Assembly (NCBI RefSeq): GCF_006970445.1
Contig: NZ_CP033877.1
Span: 4,348,750-4,412,749, forward strand
Reading direction: 5' to 3'
Source of the DNA: Stenotrophomonas maltophilia
Lineage (GTDB): Bacteria; Pseudomonadota; Gammaproteobacteria; Xanthomonadales; Xanthomonadaceae
Length of the DNA stretch: 64,000 nucleotides
Shown in pieces: positions 8,018 to 16,364 of the stretch. The notes below the pieces were generated by a model that did not search any database, had not been told where the DNA came from, and was given only the letters and a program-made list of their open reading frames with translations. A program made the translations under genes and the position numbers. Position 1 is the stretch's first letter, and the number at the start of each line of letters is the position of its first letter.

Positions 8018-8898
8018 GCCTCACCTTGCAGGACACCGCGCTGCCGTCGCGGGTGCTGATCCTCGGCCTGGGCTGGAGCGGACGCGTTCTGGCCCTGCAC
8101 CTGCAGGCGCAGGGCGTGCGCGTAGCCGGCACGGTGCGCGCCCCCTCGGCGACGCCGGACGATGGCCTGCTGCGGCATCCACTGCGCAGCGATATCCCGC
8201 CATCGCCTGCCCTGCTCGATGAGATCGCACGGGCCGACGCCGTGCTGAGCAGCGTGCCGCCGGATGCCGAGGGCGACCCGGCACTGCGCCTTCTGCTGCC
8301 GGCACTGCAGGGCAGCCCGGCACTGCGCTGGGTCGGCTATCTGTCGTCCACGTCGGTGTATGCCGACCGCGCCGGGGGTTGGATCAACGAGCGCAGTGAG
8401 GCTGATGCCACCGAAGTGGCCGGCGTGCAGCGTGTGCGCGCCGAGGCCCTGTGGCGTGCCCTTGCGGAAGAACGTGGTATCGCCTCGGCGGTGTTCCGCC
8501 TGCCGGGGCTGTATGGTCCTGGCCGCAACGCCCTGCTGCAGTTGGCCGAGGGCCGTGCCCGCCACGTGATCCGCCCGGGCCTGGTGTTCAACCGCCTGCA
8601 TGTGCAGGACCTGGCAACCGTCATCACCGCAGCGATGCGGCGACCGACCCAGCAGGGGCTGTACCTGCCCAGCGACGACGCCCCGGCACCGCCGCAGGAT
8701 GTGCTGGCCTTCGCCGCACAGCTGGGCGGGTTTGCGATGCCGCCTGCCGTGGCCTGGGACGATCCGGCATTGAGCCCGACGTTGCGGCGCTTCTACGAGA
8801 GCAACAAGCGCATCGATAGTCGAGGCACGCGTGAAGCATTGGGCTGGGAACCGAGGTTCCCCAGCTACCGTGAGGGCCTGCGCGACCTGCTCCGGTAG
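8014..8898 (+). CDS. NAD-dependent epimerase/dehydratase-like SDR (YeeZ-like)
   Basis: 294 aa extended short-chain dehydrogenase-like protein with a near-N-terminal Rossmann motif GLGWSG and the pattern SSTSVYAD, where the Tyr is in the usual catalytic position. It starts with GTG overlapping the panE-like stop by 4 bases, so the two are co-translated. The substrate is unknown. The stop codon TAG (8896-8898) is formed by the GTAG of a SMAG palindrome that begins inside the gene end, so the repeat shaped the C-terminus. Confidence 0.85.
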   Translation: MSLTLQDTALPSRVLILGLGWSGRVLALHLQAQGVRVAGTVRAPSATPDDGLLRHPLRSDIPPSPALLDEIARADAVLSSVPPDAEGDPALRLLLPALQGSPALRWVGYLSSTSVYADRAGGWINERSEADATEVAGVQRVRAEALWRALAEERGIASAVFRLPGLYGPGRNALLQLAEGRARHVIRPGLVFNRLHVQDLATVITAAMRRPTQQGLYLPSDDAPAPPQDVLAFAAQLGGFAMPPAVAWDDPALSPTLRRFYESNKRIDSRGTREALGWEPRFPSYREGLRDLLR

Positions 8899-8922
8899 TG
8901 CCGGCCGCTGGCCGGCACTACC
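8894..8922. repeat. SMAG palindrome forming a stop codon
   Basis: GGTAG followed by TGCCGGCCGCTGGCCGGCA and CTACC. The GTAG tetranucleotide supplies the stop of the upstream reductase-like gene; the stem lies between convergent genes and ends 4 bases before the tatD stop codon. Confidence 0.85.
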
Positions 8923-8925
8923 CGA

Positions 8926-9723
8926 TCAACCCGCGTCGGGCAGGCGGAAGAACGTACGCGTCGCGGCAGTCGCGTTGGCCGCCGTCACTGCCACGTCCTC
9001 GCCACGGTCACGTGCCAGTTCCTCCACGATGTGCGAGAGGAACATCGGTTCGTTGCGGCGATCCTTCGGCATCGGCTTCAGCGTGCGCGGCAGCAGGTAC
9101 GGCGCGTCGGTCTCGATCATCAAGCGGTTGGCCGGGATGTTCTTCACCAGTTCGCGCAGGTGCGCGCCGCGGCGCTCGTCACACAGCCAGCCGGTGATGC
9201 CGATGTACCAGTCCTGGTCGAGGTAATCGAACAGCTCATCGCGTTCACCGGTGAAGCAATGCACCACCGCCGGGCCGATGCGACCTTCGAAGTTCTTCAT
9301 CTGTGCCATGAAATCGGCATGCGCGTCGCGCTGGTGCAGGAACAGGGGCTTGCCATTGTCCGCGGCCAGCTGCAGCTGGCGCTCGAACGCACGGTGCTGG
9401 GCCGGGCGCGGCGAGAAATCACGGAAGTAGTCCAGCCCACACTCCCCCACCGCCACCACTTCCGGGTGGGCATGCAGCGCGCGCATCTCGGCATCGCATT
9501 CCTCGGTGTATTCCACCGCGTGGTGCGGGTGCACGCCGGCGGTGGCGTACAGGAAGCCGGGGTGCTGCTGCGCCAGCTGCACGGCCAGCGGTGAGTGCTC
9601 GCGGCTGGCACCGGTGATGACCATCTGCACCACGCCGGCCTGGCGCGCGCGGTCCAGCACGGCATCGCGATCGCGGTCGAAGGAGTCGTGGGTCAGGTTG
9701 GCGCCGATATCGATCAGGTGCAT
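8926..9723 (-). CDS. tatD: TatD family metal-dependent DNase
   Basis: 265 aa TIM-barrel hydrolase; TatD proteins are Mg-dependent 3'-5' exonucleases in DNA repair and fragmentation. Metal-site patterns seen: GECGLDYF (Glu), FLHQRDAH (His), VVHCFTGE (His) and IETDAPYL (Asp). The start at 9723 gives MHLIDIGANL, the usual TatD beginning; an ATG two codons upstream is equally possible, and no ribosome binding site decides. Confidence 0.92.
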   Translation of the reverse strand: MHLIDIGANLTHDSFDRDRDAVLDRARQAGVVQMVITGASREHSPLAVQLAQQHPGFLYATAGVHPHHAVEYTEECDAEMRALHAHPEVVAVGECGLDYFRDFSPRPAQHRAFERQLQLAADNGKPLFLHQRDAHADFMAQMKNFEGRIGPAVVHCFTGERDELFDYLDQDWYIGITGWLCDERRGAHLRELVKNIPANRLMIETDAPYLLPRTLKPMPKDRRNEPMFLSHIVEELARDRGEDVAVTAANATAATRTFFRLPDAG

Positions 9724-9790
9724 GGTCATCGCGGGGGAAAAGTGCCCGCGCATTGTACCTGCGCCCGCCGTGGCCCCTTATCCTTTGCAC

Positions 9791-12295
9791 ATGAACGCCC
9801 CGCTCTTCCCGATTTCCCCGCTGCTGCCGCAGATCCAGCAGCACCTGGCCGTGCAGCCACGACTGGTGCTGGAGGCCCCACCCGGTGCCGGCAAGACCAC
9901 CCAGGTGCCACTGGCGCTGCTCGATGCACCGTGGCTGCAGGGGCGGAAGATCATCCTGCTGGAACCGCGCCGGGTCGCCGCGCGCAGCGCCGCGCTGTTC
10001 ATGGCGCGGCAGCTGGGCGAAGAGGTCGGTGGCACGGTCGGCTACCGCATCCGCTTCGAGAACAAGGTTTCGGCGCGCACGCGCATTGAAGTCGTCACCG
10101 AAGGCATCCTGACCCGCATGCTGCAGGACGACCCGATGCTGGAAGAGGTCGGTGCGATCCTGTTCGACGAATTCCACGAGCGCCATCTCAGCGGCGACCT
10201 CGGCCTGGCGCTGGCGCTGGATGTGCAGGCGCAGCTGCGCGATGACCTGCGCCTGGTGGTGATGTCGGCCACGCTGGACGGCGAGCGGCTGGCACGCTTT
10301 CTCGACGCGCCGCGGCTGAGCAGCGAGGGCCGCAGCTACCCGGTGGCGATCAGCCACTTCCCGGCGCGCCGCGATGAGGCACTGGAACTGCAGGTGCGCC
10401 GCGCGGTGCAGCAGGCCCTGGCCGAACACCCCGGTGACCTGCTGGTGTTCCTGCCCGGCCAGCGCGAGATCGCGCGGGTGCAGGCTGGCCTGCAGGAATC
10501 ACTGGATGCCGGCGTCGAAGTGCTGGCGCTGCACGGTGAACTGCCGGTGGAACAGCAGGCGCGCGTGCTGCAGGTGGCCAGTGATGGCCGCCGTCGCGTG
10601 GTGCTGGCGACCAACGTCGCCGAGTCGTCGGTGACGCTGCCCGGCGTGCGTGTGGTGATCGACAGTGGCCAGGCGCGCGAACCGCGCTACGACCCCAACA
10701 GTGGCTTCACCCGGCTGGACGTGGTGGCCATCGCGCAGGCATCGGCCGACCAGCGCGCGGGCCGCGCAGGCCGCGTCGCCGAAGGCGTCGCCTGGCGGCT
10801 GTGGCCGCAGTCGCAGCGGCTGGAGCCGCAGCGCCGCGCCGAAATCGACCAGGTGGAACTGGCCGGACTGGCGCTGGAGCTGGCGGCCTGGGGCAGCAGC
10901 GATCTGCGCTTCCTTGATCCGCCCCCGGCGGGTCCGATGGGGGCGGCGCGCGAACTGCTGCAGCGGCTCGGCGCGCTGTCCAGCAGTGGCGCGATCACCG
11001 CGCTCGGCCGGCGTGTGCTGGCGCTGGGCACGCATCCACGAATGGCGGCGATGCTGCTCGCGGCGCCCGATGCCCGCGCGCAGGCGCTGGCCGCCGATCT
11101 GGCCGCCCTGCTGGAGGCGCGCGATCCATTGCGCCAGGGCGGTGACGCACTGGCGGCGCGTTGGCGCGCACTGGCCGCGTTCCGCAATGGTCGCGCGCCG
11201 GGCGATGCCAACCGCAGCGGTCTGGCCGCCATCGATGCGGCCGCCAAGCAGTGGCGACGTCGCCTGCGCTGCGATGCCGCGCCACCGGCCAGCATCGAGG
11301 CGCACGAGCTGGGTGACCTGCTCGCACATGCATTCCCGGACCGCATCGGTGTCCAGCACCCCAGCGATCCGCTGCGCTACCTGCTGGCCAATGGTCGCAG
11401 CGCACGCCTGCATGAGCTGAGCGACCTGCGAGGCGAACCGTGGCTGGTGGCCAGTGAACTGCGCTTCGAGGCACGCGACGCGCTGCTGCTGCGTGCCGCA
11501 CCGGTGGACGAAGATCGGCTGCGCAAGGCGTGGCCGGAGCGCTTCGTCACCGAAGACGTGGTGCGCTGGGACAGCGAGCGACGCGCCCTGGTGGCACTGC
11601 GCGAGACCCGTTTCGACCGGATCGTGCTGGACAGCCGCTCGGCCGGCCGGGTCGATCCGCAGCACGCCGCGCAGGCGCTGACCGACGCGGTGGCCGAGCT
11701 CGGCCTGCAGGCGCTGCCGTGGACCGAAGGCCTGCGCCAGTGGCAGGCACGGGTGGAATCGCTGCGGCGCTGGATGCCCGAGCTCGGCCTGCCCGACTGC
11801 AGCGACGACGCCCTGCTGGCCACGCGCGCGCAATGGCTGCAGCCCGCGTTCGCCGGCAAGACGCGACTGGATGCGCTGGATGAGTCCAGCTTCGGCGAGG
11901 CGCTGAAGTCACCGCTGGAGTGGTCACAACGGCAGCTGGTCGAACGCCACGCACCGACCCGCATTACCGTGCCGTCCGGACTGGAGCGGCCGATCACCTA
12001 TGCGCTGGACAGCGAGAGCGGCGATCCGCTGCCGCCGGTGCTGGCGGTGAAGCTGCAGGAACTGTTCGGCCTGGCCGACACGCCGCGCATCGCCGATGGC
12101 CGCGTGCCGCTGACCCTGCACCTGCTCTCCCCCGGCGGCCGCCCGCTGCAGGTCACCCAGGACCTGCGCAATTTCTGGGAAAACACCTACGCCGAAGTAA
12201 AAAAGGAAATGAAGGGTCGTTACCCACGCCATCCGTGGCCGGATGATCCGTGGACAGCCACGGCCACGCACCGGGCCAAGCCGCGCGGAACCTGA
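9791..12295 (+). CDS. hrpB: ATP-dependent helicase HrpB
   Basis: 834 aa DEAH-box RNA helicase-like protein, full family length. Walker A APPGAGKTT lies at residues 29-37, followed by DEFHER (motif II), SAT (motif III) and RAGRAG (motif VI), then the long HrpB-specific C-terminal domain. It is divergent from tatD across a 67-base gap. HrpB has no firmly established cellular function in most bacteria. Confidence 0.93.
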   Translation: MNAPLFPISPLLPQIQQHLAVQPRLVLEAPPGAGKTTQVPLALLDAPWLQGRKIILLEPRRVAARSAALFMARQLGEEVGGTVGYRIRFENKVSARTRIEVVTEGILTRMLQDDPMLEEVGAILFDEFHERHLSGDLGLALALDVQAQLRDDLRLVVMSATLDGERLARFLDAPRLSSEGRSYPVAISHFPARRDEALELQVRRAVQQALAEHPGDLLVFLPGQREIARVQAGLQESLDAGVEVLALHGELPVEQQARVLQVASDGRRRVVLATNVAESSVTLPGVRVVIDSGQAREPRYDPNSGFTRLDVVAIAQASADQRAGRAGRVAEGVAWRLWPQSQRLEPQRRAEIDQVELAGLALELAAWGSSDLRFLDPPPAGPMGAARELLQRLGALSSSGAITALGRRVLALGTHPRMAAMLLAAPDARAQALAADLAALLEARDPLRQGGDALAARWRALAAFRNGRAPGDANRSGLAAIDAAAKQWRRRLRCDAAPPASIEAHELGDLLAHAFPDRIGVQHPSDPLRYLLANGRSARLHELSDLRGEPWLVASELRFEARDALLLRAAPVDEDRLRKAWPERFVTEDVVRWDSERRALVALRETRFDRIVLDSRSAGRVDPQHAAQALTDAVAELGLQALPWTEGLRQWQARVESLRRWMPELGLPDCSDDALLATRAQWLQPAFAGKTRLDALDESSFGEALKSPLEWSQRQLVERHAPTRITVPSGLERPITYALDSESGDPLPPVLAVKLQELFGLADTPRIADGRVPLTLHLLSPGGRPLQVTQDLRNFWENTYAEVKKEMKGRYPRHPWPDDPWTATATHRAKPRGT

Positions 12296-12300
12296 AGGCC

Positions 12301-12342
12301 GGGGTCAGAGCCCTTTCCGCAAGGGAAAGGGATCCGACCCCA
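12301..12342. repeat. GGGGTCAGAG/GATCCGACCCC hairpin, copy 1
   Basis: Imperfect palindrome GGGGTC...CCCTTTCC-gcaa-GGGAAAGGG...GACCCC directly behind hrpB. Related copies are at 12841-12876, 21788-21824 and 34381-34419. It differs from SMAG in sequence and lacks GTAG. Confidence 0.7.
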
Positions 12343-12457
12343 CCCTGCCTGATCCTGAATGGCTGGGGTAGAGTCACACCACGTGCGTCCCCGACTGACA
12401 TACCGTTTACGGGCAACGCGCGACACTGGACTTCGACCCGAGGCAAAGGACCCCCGC

Positions 12458-12832
12458 ATGAGCAAGCTGACCGTAATCACCGACCGCGCTCTGGAGCGCG
12501 CCCTGGAGCTGGCCCACACCGCCGGCGATGGCCTGAAGAGCGCCGGTGGCAGCCTGCGCAATGCGGACTGGATCAAGACCGGCGCCGCCATCGGCGCAGT
12601 GAAGACCGGCGGCAAGGCCGCGACCAAGTTCGTGCGCCGCAATCCGGCAGTGGCCGTGGCCGCTGCAGCGGTGGGTGTCGGCCTGCTCGGCTATGCGCTG
12701 TACCGCAAGCAGCAGAAGAAGAAGGCCGCCAATGGCCACGTGGTGAATGGGCAGGCGCAGCGCATCAGCGCGCGTGACCGCCGCAACGACACCGTCGTGG
12801 ACGAGCACAGCGATATCGGCAGCGATGCGTGA
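12458..12832 (+). CDS. Small membrane-anchored hypothetical protein
   Basis: 124 aa. AAAGGA lies 7-12 bases before the ATG. The N-terminal 50 residues look helical and amphipathic, followed by one Ala/Gly/Val-rich transmembrane segment (about residues 67-84), a very basic patch with clustered lysines, then a polar acidic tail. The layout is reminiscent of small ElaB/DUF883-type tail-anchored proteins, but I cannot assign it. It is flanked on both sides by hairpins of the same repeat family and followed by a good terminator. Confidence 0.8.
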   Translation: MSKLTVITDRALERALELAHTAGDGLKSAGGSLRNADWIKTGAAIGAVKTGGKAATKFVRRNPAVAVAAAAVGVGLLGYALYRKQQKKKAANGHVVNGQAQRISARDRRNDTVVDEHSDIGSDA

Positions 12833-12840
12833 GTCTGCCC

Positions 12841-12876
12841 GGGTCAGAGCCCTTCCTGCGGAAGGGGTCTGACCCC
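12841..12876. repeat. GGGGTCAGAG-type hairpin, copy 2
   Basis: GGGTCAGAGCCCTTCC and GGAAGGGGTCTGACCC form a 16-position stem with one internal mismatch and a short loop. It lies 9 bases after the small membrane-protein gene. Confidence 0.7.
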
Positions 12877-12889
12877 ACCAGCTACGAGA

Positions 12890-12926
12890 GGGTCGGGTAC
12901 CGGAAGGTATCCGGCCCTTTCTGTTT
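12890..12926 (+). terminator. Rho-independent terminator
   Basis: GGG-t-CGG-g-TACC, loop GGAA, GGTA-t-CCG-g-CCC make a paired stem followed by TTTCTGTTT. It ends the transcript of the small membrane protein and reaches the stop codon of the convergent rluE gene. Confidence 0.75.
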
Positions 12927-13495
12927 CAACCGATCTGCCGCCACTGTCCCGGCTGCAGGTCGTCCAGCCGGTACGGTCCCATCGACACCCGCACCAGCCG
13001 CAACGTCGGCAGGTTCACCGCCGCGGTCATCCGCCGCACCTGGCGGTTGCGACCCTCCCGGATCGTGATCGCCAACCAGCTGTCAGGCACGGTCTTGCGG
13101 AAACGTACCGGCGGGTCGCGCGTCCACAGCGACGGCGCCGGATCGAGGCGCTCGATCTTCGCCGGCAGGGTCGGCCCGTCGTTGAGCACCACGCCATCGC
13201 GCAGCTGTTGCAGCTGCTCGTCACTGGGCATGCCTTCCACCTGCACCCAGTAGGTCTTGTCGGCCTTGTGCTTCGGGTCGGTCAGCTTGTGCGCCAGCGT
13301 GCCGTTGTCGGTCAGCAGCAGCAGGCCCTCGCTGTCATGGTCCAGCCGGCCTGCGGCATACACGCGCGGCGGCAGGCCGAACCCGGCCAGGGTCGGTCGC
13401 GGCGGCACGCTGCGGTCGGTGAACTGGCAGAGCACGTTGAAGGGCTTGTTGAAGGCGATCAGCATTGCGGGCACGGCGGGTGGCAGGTAAGGCAT
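12926..13495 (-). CDS. rluE: 23S rRNA pseudouridine synthase RluE-like
   Basis: 189 aa, lacks an N-terminal S4 domain, as RluE does. The catalytic motif AAGRLDHDSEG (Asp52) and the RNR-type REGRNRQVRRM stretch are clear. Predicted to isomerise U2457 in helix 89 of 23S rRNA. Start 13495 was preferred because GGGA lies upstream at reasonable distance; Met11 (13465) is a plausible shorter start. The 88-aa membrane gene lies upstream on the same strand. Confidence 0.88.
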   Translation of the reverse strand: MPYLPPAVPAMLIAFNKPFNVLCQFTDRSVPPRPTLAGFGLPPRVYAAGRLDHDSEGLLLLTDNGTLAHKLTDPKHKADKTYWVQVEGMPSDEQLQQLRDGVVLNDGPTLPAKIERLDPAPSLWTRDPPVRFRKTVPDSWLAITIREGRNRQVRRMTAAVNLPTLRLVRVSMGPYRLDDLQPGQWRQIG

Positions 13496-13533
13496 TGTCC
13501 CATTCCCACATCGCCGCCGCGATCACCGGCTAC

Positions 13534-13800
13534 TCAGCCGAAGACCTTCCTTTCCATCAACAGCGCGACGAGCACCAGCACGACGCCGCACGTGGCGGCA
13601 GCGTTGGCCTGGTACCGCAGCCGCGCTACCGGTGGGCAGGCCCTGCGCGCACGCTCGTCCCAGAGGCCACCAACGAGCAGCGCCGCAAAACCTGCCGCCG
13701 CCACGAGGTCATGCAGGTGACCCGCATGGAACACGAAGTCGTACAACCGCGGCAGCGCCATCAACGCGAAGGCGAAGTACAGCACTTTCTTCAACAGCAC
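13534..13800 (-). CDS. Small integral membrane protein, unknown function
   Basis: 88 aa with three hydrophobic segments (about residues 6-20, 32-46 and 67-83) and a basic loop between the second and third. No family recognised. It lies 38 bases upstream of rluE on the same strand and may be co-transcribed with it. Confidence 0.7.
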   Translation of the reverse strand: MLLKKVLYFAFALMALPRLYDFVFHAGHLHDLVAAAGFAALLVGGLWDERARRACPPVARLRYQANAAATCGVVLVLVALLMERKVFG

Positions 13801-13815
13801 ACTCCATTGACGGCA

Positions 13816-13842
13816 GCGCCGGGCATTGCCCGGCGGCTACCC
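13816..13842. repeat. SMAG-type palindrome
   Basis: GCGCCGGGC-att-GCCCGGCGgCTACC, minus-strand orientation, between the small membrane gene and the secreted methyltransferase gene. Confidence 0.6.
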
Positions 13843-13895
13843 ATTCCATCCGACACCGCGCTGCGCGCTGACCGGACGCAGCCCGGCGCCACCGG

Positions 13896-14753
13896 CTACG
13901 GCTTGATGAAGCGCAGGGTCATGCGGTCGCTTTCGCCGATCGCCTGGTACTTCGCATCATCGGCCTTGTCGTGCTGGTTGGTCGGCGGCAGCGTCCACAC
14001 ACCGTTCGGGTGGTCCTTGGTGTCACGCGGGTTGGCATTGACCTCGCTGCGTGCGTCCAGCTTGAAGCCGGCGGCTTCGGCCATCGCGATCACCTGCTGC
14101 TGGCCGACATAGCCGGTGTCATCGTCGTCGGCCACATCGGTCTTGGCGCGATGCTCGACCACGCCCAGCACGCCGCCAGGTTTGAGCACGTTGAAGAAGC
14201 CCTGGAACATGCCCTGCGCCTGGCCGGCCTTGCGCCAGTTGTGCACGTTGCGGAAGGTCAGCACCACGTCGGCTGAACTCGCTGGGCCGAACACCGGCTT
14301 GGCCGGATCGTAGGCAACCACGGCGGTCTTGCCGAACTGTGCCGGGGCGCCGGCGTACTTCTTTTCCAGGCTGTCGCGGCTGCGCTGCTGGTAGTCACGG
14401 CCGCGGCCTTCGGGCACGGCCATCGGGTCGACCACGGCGGCAACATAGTGGCCCTTGTCATGCAGCAGCGGCGCCAGGATTTCCGAGTACCAGCCGTTGC
14501 CGGGGGTGATCTCGATGACGGTCTTTTCCGGCGTCACCTTGAAGAACGACAGCGTCTGCGCCGGATGACGGAAGCCATCGCGCTTGACGTTGCTGGCATC
14601 GCGGGTCGGCGCCTTCACCGCCGCGTCGATGGCCGGCGACACCTGGATCTTCGCCGGCGCCACCGTGGCAGGTGCGGCGAACGCGGGAACAGCGGCAAGC
14701 AGGGCCGAGGCGAGCAGCAGGCGGCAACCACGCAGGGACGAAGCAGGCATCAT
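13896..14753 (-). CDS. Predicted secreted SAM-dependent methyltransferase (COG4798-like)
   Basis: 285 aa with a clear Sec signal peptide (basic start, LLLASALLAAVPAFA) followed by a class I methyltransferase fold: motif I VIEITPGNGWYSE, then DVVLTFRNVHNW and FFNVLKPGGVLGVVEH. The start is at the paired ATGs 14753/14750. A SAM enzyme behind a signal peptide is puzzling, since SAM is not expected in the periplasm; the family nevertheless commonly has this layout. Substrate unknown. Confidence 0.8.
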   Translation of the reverse strand: MMPASSLRGCRLLLASALLAAVPAFAAPATVAPAKIQVSPAIDAAVKAPTRDASNVKRDGFRHPAQTLSFFKVTPEKTVIEITPGNGWYSEILAPLLHDKGHYVAAVVDPMAVPEGRGRDYQQRSRDSLEKKYAGAPAQFGKTAVVAYDPAKPVFGPASSADVVLTFRNVHNWRKAGQAQGMFQGFFNVLKPGGVLGVVEHRAKTDVADDDDTGYVGQQQVIAMAEAAGFKLDARSEVNANPRDTKDHPNGVWTLPPTNQHDKADDAKYQAIGESDRMTLRFIKP

Positions 14754-14922
14754 CGGGACGACTCCAGCGGAAGATGCGGCGAGACTAGCAGCCGCGGCGT
14801 CCCAGGTGTTCACAAAACGTTAGCCCGGTGCAGGTTGCGGAACACTGTTTTGTGGTCACCGCCGCAGCACGGTCACACAACGCGCTCTATTCTGGAGCAC
14901 TTCCCCCAAGGAGTCCGTGCCC

Positions 14923-15879
14923 ATGACGGCAACCCGCGAACTGGGCCGTTCCGGCCTGCATGTACGTCCGCTCGCCTTCGGTGGCAACGTGTTCGGCTGG
15001 AGCGCCGATGAGAAGGCCAGCTTCGCCCTGCTCGATGCCTTCGTCGATGCCGGCTTCAACCTGGTCGACACCGCCGATGTGTATTCGGCGTGGGTGCCGG
15101 GCAATGCCGGCGGCGAATCGGAAACACTGATCGGCAAGTGGTTTGCCCGCAGCGGCAAGCGCGACAAGGTGGTGCTGGCGACCAAGGTGGCCAAGTGGGC
15201 CGAGCGCCCCGGCCTGACCCCGGACAACATCAATGCCGCGGTCGAGGATTCGCTGCGCCGCCTGCAGACCGACGTGATCGATCTGTACCAGGCCCACGAG
15301 GATGACGAGTCGACACCGCTGGAAGCGACCCTGGCCGCGTTCGGCCGGTTGATCGAAGCCGGCAAGGTGCGTGCGATCGGTGCTTCCAACTACAGCGCCA
15401 CGCGCCTGGCCGATGCGCTGAAGGTGTCCACCGACTACAAGCTGCCGCGTTACGAAACCCTGCAGCCGGAGTACAACCTGTATGACCGCGCCGGCTACGA
15501 GAAGGAACTGGAACCGCTGGTGCAGCGCGAACAGATCGGCGTGATCGGCTACTACGCGCTGGCCAGTGGCTTCCTCAGCGGCAAGTACCGCACGCCGGCC
15601 GATGCAGCCAAGAGCCCGGCGCGTGGCGAGAACGTGGTGAAGCGCTATCTGAACCCGCGCGGCCTGCGCATCCTGCAGGCACTGGATGACGTGGCCAGCA
15701 AGCACAGCGCCAGCGCTGCACAGATCGCACTGGCGTGGCAGATCGCACGGCCGTCGATCACCGCACCGATCGTCAGCGCCACCAGCGTCGAACAGCTGCA
15801 CGATCTGCTGGCGGCGGCCAACCTGTCGTTGAGCGTGCAGGATGTCGCGCAGCTGGATGCCGCCAGCACAGAAGCCTGA
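14923..15879 (+). CDS. Aldo/keto reductase
   Basis: 318 aa NADPH-dependent oxidoreductase of the AKR superfamily (YajO/AKR11-12 like). Catalytic tetrad positions are visible: Asp and Tyr in VDTADVYS, Lys in LATKVAKW and His in YQAHEDDE. AAGGAG at 14908-14913 with 9-base spacing favours ATG 14923 over the in-frame GTG two codons earlier. Substrate unknown. A SMAG unit (15883-15905) follows the stop. Confidence 0.9.
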   Translation: MTATRELGRSGLHVRPLAFGGNVFGWSADEKASFALLDAFVDAGFNLVDTADVYSAWVPGNAGGESETLIGKWFARSGKRDKVVLATKVAKWAERPGLTPDNINAAVEDSLRRLQTDVIDLYQAHEDDESTPLEATLAAFGRLIEAGKVRAIGASNYSATRLADALKVSTDYKLPRYETLQPEYNLYDRAGYEKELEPLVQREQIGVIGYYALASGFLSGKYRTPADAAKSPARGENVVKRYLNPRGLRILQALDDVASKHSASAAQIALAWQIARPSITAPIVSATSVEQLHDLLAAANLSLSVQDVAQLDAASTEA

Positions 15880-15882
15880 GTT

Positions 15883-15905
15883 GTAGTGCCGGCCGCTGGC
15901 CGGCA
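15883..15905. repeat. SMAG palindrome
   Basis: GTAG followed by TGCCGGCCGCTGGCCGGCA three bases after the aldo/keto reductase stop codon; the closing CTAC is missing. Confidence 0.75.
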
Positions 15906-15942
15906 TTGCACACATACCGAAGAAAATAATTGAACAAAATGG

Positions 15943-15971
15943 TTGCACGCGACTAAATCGTGGTTTATCGT
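15943..15971 (+). promoter_or_regulatory. Candidate sigma-70 promoter of a short transcript
   Basis: TTGCAC (15943-15948) and TATCGT (15966-15971) are separated by exactly 17 bases in a locally AT-rich stretch that contrasts with the GC-rich surroundings. A start near 15978 would give a transcript of about 210 bases ending at the terminator 16155-16190. Confidence 0.5.
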
Positions 15972-16006
15972 GCGCACCTCGTTTCAACAACCGCTGGAAA
16001 CTTCCC

Positions 16007-16108
16007 TTGAACGCGCATTCCGTCGCCATCGCCAAACTGCTGCCATGCCTGCGCATGGACGGGCCGGCGCGCGCGTTCGGCAAGGAAGACCAGCTGACAA
16101 CGGCCTGA
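16007..16108 (+). CDS. Candidate small protein (33 aa, TTG start)
   Basis: TTG at 16007 opens a 33-residue frame beginning M-N-A-H-S-V and stopping at TGA 16106. GGA lies about 10 bases upstream. It sits inside the short unit bounded by the candidate promoter (15943) and two hairpins. It could be a small protein, a leader peptide or coincidence in a small RNA; codon use is ordinary and no family is recognised. Confidence 0.3.
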   Translation: MNAHSVAIAKLLPCLRMDGPARAFGKEDQLTTA

Positions 16109-16119
16109 TACCCGCCCTG

Positions 16120-16144
16120 CGGAGATCGGCCACCCCGATCTCCG
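16120..16144 (+). other. Perfect 10-bp hairpin inside the short transcript
   Basis: CGGAGATCGG (16120-16129) pairs with CCGATCTCCG (16135-16144) over a 5-base loop. It starts 12 bases after the small frame's stop codon and lies just before the terminator hairpin. No T tract follows it directly. Confidence 0.6.
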
Positions 16145-16154
16145 AGGCTTGACG

Positions 16155-16190
16155 ACGCCCTCGGAACGCAAGTCCCGGGGGCGTTTTCGT
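16155..16190 (+). terminator. Rho-independent terminator
   Basis: ACGCCCTCGG (16155-16164) pairs with CCGGGGGCGT (16175-16184) with one G-U, followed by TTTTCGTTT. It closes the short unit starting near 15978 and separates it from the RtcB leader. Confidence 0.8.
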
Positions 16191-16311
16191 TTGCGTCGGC
16201 ACAAGGACCCGCGATGCCAGAACTGCCCCCCGCGCGGCGACCCGCCGCCCACTGACCCAGGCTTTTCCCTCCCCGCCGAAGGATTTACTTCGCGCGATCG
16301 GCAGCGCCTGG

Positions 16312-16356
16312 ACATTATCTGCATCGCATCAAAACATTATCGCTCGCCGATAATGT
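16312..16356. promoter_or_regulatory. Putative operator: 9-bp dyad plus a third half-site at 22-bp spacing
   Basis: ACATTATCG (16334-16342) and CGATAATGT (16348-16356) form a perfect inverted repeat with a 5-base spacer. A third copy, ACATTATC, begins at 16312, exactly 22 bases (two helical turns) upstream of the first arm. GATAAT inside the dyad also resembles a -10 hexamer. Such a phased triple site suggests a dimeric or tetrameric regulator controlling the RtcB locus; the regulator is not in this window. Confidence 0.5.
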
Positions 16357-16364
16357 CGATGGCC

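Noticed and set aside
16214..16255. 13-codon frame with a good AAGGA site (begins M-P-E-L-P-P)
   Set aside because: Pro/Arg-rich, very short, lies between a terminator and the operator dyad; no evidence of a leader peptide function.
16349..16354. GATAAT as a definite -10 promoter of the RtcB leader
   Set aside because: No acceptable -35 at 16-18 bases; the hexamer is part of the dyad, so I list it only as a possible element.
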